A stretch of 64,000 nucleotides of DNA. It comes from JBFHIJ01 sp041596515. GTDB taxonomy: Bacteria; Bacteroidota; Ignavibacteria; Kapaibacteriales; UBA2268. The DNA is taken from contig JBFHIJ010000003.1 in the NCBI GenBank assembly GCA_041596515.1, positions 1 to 64,000 on the forward strand, given 5' to 3'. This document shows positions 61,901-64,000 of this stretch, in pieces; positions within the stretch are counted from its first letter, which is position 1; each line of letters opens with the position of its first letter. The position numbers and the translations under genes were made by a program. The notes beneath the pieces were generated by a model. That model was given only the letters and a program-made list of their open reading frames with translations. It had not been told where the DNA came from and did not search any database.

Positions 61901-63256
61901 CAAGGCTTCAATAAAACTATAGATAATTTAGTAGAACCGCTTAGAATAGCAGCATCATTTGCAGATGCAATCAGCAAAGGTGCTACCTTTGACAAGCTAA
62001 GTGATAATTACAAGGGCGAATATAAAATAATGGCTACTAATATAAATGTATGCCTTAATGTGATGGAAAACTTTGGGCAAGATATATTTAATCAGACTCA
62101 AGCGTCTATTAATGGTAAGCTGGATATGCGCTCCGATGTTAGCAAATACGAAGGAAACTGGAAGTCGATGGTTGGCGGCATGAATAATATAATGGATGCA
62201 TTATCTGCACCATTAGCCGAAGCCGGCTCCGTCTTGGAAGAGTTGGCTTCAGGTGACTTGAGGTCACGTATGCAAGGCGAATATGAAGGAGAATTTGATA
62301 AGTTAAGTTTAAATATCAACAAACTTGGTGACTCTCTACAAGATTTAATCAGAAATGTAGTAGAAGTTGTAGAAGCAGTGTCAGTAGCTTCAAATCAGAT
62401 TAGTCTAAACTCAAATACTGTTGCTTCGGCCTCCCAAGAGCAGAGCTCTCAGGCAGAAGAGATTGCTACTGCAATAGAACAGATGGCTCGAACAGTAACT
62501 GAAAATGCCGACAATGCTGTAAAGACATCTACTGAAGCAAAAAATAATGGGAATATAGCCAGCGAAGGTGGTAAGATAGTAGAACAAACTGTTCTGAAAA
62601 TGCAGGATATAGCTGCTGTTGTCAGCCAATCAGCTCAAAATATTCAAAAGTTAGGTGATTCCGGACAGCAAATTGGTCAGATTATTTCAGTTATTGAAGA
62701 AATTGCTGATCAAACTAATTTGCTTGCTCTTAATGCTGCGATAGAAGCAGCCAGAGCCGGAGAACAAGGGCGTGGCTTTGCGGTTGTAGCTGACGAAGTG
62801 AGAAAGCTTGCGGAACGTACCACAGAAGCAACAAAACAAATATCTAAAATGATAAAAGGCGTGCAGGATGAAACTGAATCCGCAGTACTAATCATGAATA
62901 AAGGAAATGTTGAAGTTAAATTAGGTATTGAGTTTGCGGATAAAGCAGGTCAGTCACTATCAAACATAGTTGGAAGTACAAACAAAGTACTCGAAATGAT
63001 AATGCACATTGCCTCTGCAAGTGAAGAGCAATCTGCTACTACTGAGCAAATTGCTAAGAATATAACAGGTATTTCCAGTGTTTCTCAAGATACGGCAGAG
63101 CAGATTTCTCACATTGCTGAAGCTGCAAACCGAATGACCGACTATACTTCACAGTTAAACTTAGTTATTAACCAGTTTAAAATAGAAAATTACACGGATG
63201 ATGATTCAAATGTAAGGCTGGGTGATAGAGATTCAAACTATCTAATGCCGCACTAA
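58991..63256 (+). CDS. Poly-HAMP methyl-accepting chemotaxis protein
   Basis: 1421 residues from the ATG at 58991 (TGAGG 5 nt upstream); an in-frame GTG at 58985 overlaps that site. TM1 is at ~10-30, TM2 at ~363-390. Between them is a periplasmic Cache-type sensor (single Cache 3 or Cache 2/3 fusion; VYKPLLDDGGDVIGILYVGV, YVYIVQGNGPKAGEYVISYKG, EPWDWVIGVGAYKEDF). After TM2 comes a classical HAMP (QPLQDMANAAKNLAMGNLNN...DEIGELASSF). About ten more HAMP-like units, many with GDFNEIKNNINQLIDTLN or YKDIIGGLNNTLE, fill ~430-1125. The MCP signalling domain is C-terminal, with the hairpin tip IEEIADQTNLLALNAAIEAARAGEQGRGFAVVADEVRKLAERT. There is no CheR-binding pentapeptide at the end. The long HAMP chain is unusual; receptors normally have one to five. 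Confidence 0.92.
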   Translation: MSLRVRSKIVLLANICITLPLIIIISIIFIEKNTTAEENLKIINEMTEDNLGQIAKNVYAMCDAANSVINSKLNSSIKLLEEKIDQKGGLKLGSTNARWDAVNQFDKNSQSMAIPKMMLGNSWIGQNSDVNVETPVIDNVAEIMDATFTIFQKMNDQGDMLRVATSIQTLDGNRAIGTYIPAINPDGIPNKVISKILNKEEYRGSAFVVNKVYQTLYKPLLDDGGDVIGILYVGVRQEEDEGIRNNIMNIKVGKTGYVYIVQGNGPKAGEYVISYKGERDGENIAKSKNPKTAKVGQGILETASKIKGDESGVFSYFWQNEGESEPREKITLINYYEPWDWVIGVGAYKEDFMDMNEKMMSSLNSLILISVVTALIVNIVLGLFIFGFIKRLMQPLQDMANAAKNLAMGNLNNKIDYNKDDEIGELASSFRDMQGGLINIITEIDNINNSTSRGELDHRGKTELFHGSYKDIIIGLNNTLDAVISPLNMTAEYIDRISKGDIPQKITEDYRGDFNEIKNNINQLIDTLNFFISDMLGMYEQQKLGELDVMMKSDNLLGVYKQMADGVNNVALIHINNTLKILDILKSYAEGDLTPVLEKLPGKQVIANERLDLLRNTLRNIITELNGVAVNIEEGNLSYRANDKNFDGAYKDIIGGLNNTLELVIGPLNVVADYVNNISIGNIPPKFDAEAKGDFVNIKNSVNTLIDNLNSFIGDMLSNYEVHKAGDVDAFIDSTKYTGVYADMTNGVNSSVKLYTSLLGEILNIVESYANGDFNQVLKELPGKQKDANERMDLLRTNLLNVVTELEDLSAAIRKGNLDYHCDASKFKQDWAKLVDGLNNMKDEVAAPVKSINRVLGRIAVNDHKVDFDEGYEGLWLELQNYTKNVLTRIENVVRILKNISIGNLTDVINLKKVGKRSENDELVPSMILMIESIKALVDDAEMLATSAAEGNLSERADEEKHQGEYKNVIQGFNKTIDNLVEPLRIAASFADAISKGATFDKLSDNYKGEYKIMATNINVCLNVMENFGQDIFNQTQASINGKLDMRSDVSKYEGNWKSMVGGMNNIMDALSAPLAEAGSVLEELASGDLRSRMQGEYEGEFDKLSLNINKLGDSLQDLIRNVVEVVEAVSVASNQISLNSNTVASASQEQSSQAEEIATAIEQMARTVTENADNAVKTSTEAKNNGNIASEGGKIVEQTVLKMQDIAAVVSQSAQNIQKLGDSGQQIGQIISVIEEIADQTNLLALNAAIEAARAGEQGRGFAVVADEVRKLAERTTEATKQISKMIKGVQDETESAVLIMNKGNVEVKLGIEFADKAGQSLSNIVGSTNKVLEMIMHIASASEEQSATTEQIAKNITGISSVSQDTAEQISHIAEAANRMTDYTSQLNLVINQFKIENYTDDDSNVRLGDRDSNYLMPH
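60330..62340 (+). repeat. Tandem HAMP-encoding modules within the chemoreceptor gene
   Basis: The protein segment encoded here alternates two related units: one with (Y/W)KDII-GLNNTL...PLN and GD(I/V)P...DFVNIKN, and one with YAEGDL...LPGKQ...ANER.DLLR. The alternation repeats at least twice with high similarity (DNA 60680-60960 and 61240-61440 regions), then continues with more diverged units. It indicates growth by duplication of a two-HAMP block. Confidence 0.75.
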
Positions 63257-63278
63257 AAGTATAGATACTTATTTATTT

Positions 63279-63312
63279 AAGAGGCTGTCTCAAAACCGAC
63301 AGCCTCTTTTTC
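63279..63312 (+). terminator. Rho-independent terminator after the chemoreceptor gene
   Basis: Perfect 11 bp stem AAGAGGCTGTC / GACAGCCTCTT with an 8 nt loop, then T5. Confidence 0.95.
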
Positions 63313-63363
63313 ATTAGTAACTACTTGAGATGCAAAATGTCATTAGAAACTGCGAATTATACA

Positions 63364-63540
63364 ACCCCAAAAATGTCATTTAAAAGAATGAATATGCTCT
63401 TAAGTCATTACCTGGCAAGGAGTTGAAACCCCTTGTTCAATCGGCAATTTCGTAATATTTTCTTACAGAGGAAGTAAGCATGCTCCTTGGTTCTACGGTC
63501 ATTTATAGCACTTTATGACATCTAATGACATATTCGGATT
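63364..63540 (-). repeat. MITE-like intergenic element, copy 10
   Basis: Complete reverse-orientation copy of 177 bp: CCCCAAAAATGTCATTTAAA, TGGCAAGGAGTTGAAACCCC, TTGTTCAATCGGCAATTTCG, CTTACAGAGGAAGTAAGCAT, GCTCCTTGGTTCTACGGTCA, GACATCTAATGACATATTCG. The companion element follows immediately. Confidence 0.9.
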
Positions 63541-63545
63541 GAAAC

Positions 63546-63603
63546 AATCAGTTAGCTTCTTTTTGCCACAAACTCAGGGTTTGTATTAGGAGTTTGGACT
63601 AAA
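63546..63603 (+). repeat. Companion element, copy c
   Basis: AATCAGTTAGCTTCTTTTTG, CCACAAACTCAGGGTTTGTA, TTAGGAGTTTGGACTAAATG. It directly abuts MITE-like copy 10, as copy a abuts MITE-like copy 5. Confidence 0.78.
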
Positions 63604-63710
63604 TGGAGACAAATTTTTTATATCTAAGTCATTCTTTTTCACTGCATCTGTTTTGGATTGAAGATTTCTTTGATTATATTATATACTATATTTAGCTAAG
63701 ACTAATTCGG

Positions 63711-64000
63711 ATGGATAAAATGATTAACTTACTTATAGAGATATGGTCGCTGTTTTTGGAAATGGCTCCATATATGATTTTTGGACTCTTCTTTGTAGGA
63801 GTTCTACATCTCTTTTTTACTAAAGCATTAGTGTTAAGGCATATTGGGGACAACAGTCTCCTTTCAGTTTTTAAAGCTGCAATATTTGGTATCCCTCTGC
63901 CTTTATGCTCATGTGGAGTAATACCCACTGCTGTGTATATGAAAAAGAATGGTGCGGCTAATTCTGCCACCACCTCTTTTCTTATTTCAACTCCACAAAC
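63711..64000 (+). CDS. SO_0444/ArsP-type metal efflux permease, partial (C-terminus beyond window)
   Basis: The first ~96 residues are visible, from the ATG at 63711 (a second in-frame ATG lies three codons on). MDKMINLLIEIWSLFLEMAP, hydrophobic segments at ~8-40 and ~60-75, and the signature GIPLPLCSCGVIPTAVYMKKNGA...SATTSFLISTPQ. This is the DUF318/SO_0444 permease motif (PLCSCGVIP), in which the paired cysteines are implicated in metal or metalloid binding. Members of this group have been linked to copper, zinc or arsenic efflux. The remaining sequence is outside the window, so the subfamily cannot be fixed. Confidence 0.85.
   Translation, partial: MDKMINLLIEIWSLFLEMAPYMIFGLFFVGVLHLFFTKALVLRHIGDNSLLSVFKAAIFGIPLPLCSCGVIPTAVYMKKNGAANSATTSFLISTPQ

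Noticed and set aside
63692..63973. A 93-codon minus-strand open frame at the right edge
   Set aside because: The plus-strand frame from 63711 encodes a clear permease signature (PLCSCGVIP), so the minus-strand frame is a shadow.

Overview
The window is AT-rich DNA from a Bacteroidota-Chlorobi-group bacterium, possibly an Ignavibacteria/Kapabacteria-like lineage. This rests on content: type IX secretion (T9SS) C-terminal sorting domains on several secreted proteins, a Bat operon, a TonB receptor paired with a DUF4249-type lipoprotein, a DUF4270-like lipoprotein behind a GT5 glycogen synthase, a GWxTD protein, and one Bacteroidota-type promoter (TTG-N20-TANNTTTG). Many genes have clear Shine-Dalgarno sites and several start with TTG or GTG. 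The exact taxon cannot be fixed from sequence alone. No rRNA, tRNA, CRISPR array or prophage was found.

Layout. 1-3.1 kb: two secreted-protein genes on the minus strand, one cut by the window edge and carrying near-identical tandem repeats. 3.6-11.5 kb (plus): RsmB-like rRNA methyltransferase, HAD hydrolase, exonuclease/GIY-YIG fusion, TetR regulator, TonB receptor and its lipoprotein. 11.8-15.3 kb (minus): PqiC-like lipoprotein, BirA, CoaX, then HydF. 15.7-17.1 kb (plus): ECF sigma factor and CoA-binding protein. 17.2-26.4 kb (minus): YciO-like protein, amino-acid permease, glutamine synthetase, large multi-PAS histidine kinase, class II aldolase and MtnA. 26.7-32.8 kb (plus): glycogen synthase, DUF4270-like lipoprotein, outer-membrane barrel, HslV and HslU. 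33.2-41.0 kb (minus): Bat operon (E, D, C, one VWA protein), GWxTD protein, FG-GAP protein with an IPTL-CTERM tail. 41.4-42.5 kb (plus): GT9 glycosyltransferase. 42.6-48.8 kb (minus): two paralogous T9SS propeller proteins, an unknown exported protein, an IS5-type transposase remnant. 49.2-64 kb: aspartase fused to a cyclic-nucleotide-binding domain, PD40 protein, REC-CheB, tryptophanase, T9SS esterase, a giant poly-HAMP chemoreceptor, and the start of a metal permease.

The most striking non-coding signal is a family of about 175 bp intergenic elements. Ten copies occur in both orientations, always between genes. They have imperfect terminal inverted repeats, a conserved TTACGTAA core and a central 20 bp palindrome. 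They look like a non-autonomous MITE/REP-type element with no cognate transposase in view. A second element of about 55 bp recurs beside some copies.

Metabolic themes: amino-acid breakdown (tryptophanase, aspartase, permease), nitrogen assimilation (glutamine synthetase), MTA or 5'-deoxyadenosine salvage (MtnA plus aldolase), glycogen synthesis, cofactor supply (CoaX, BirA), hydrogenase maturation (HydF), and heavy investment in signalling and cell-surface export.
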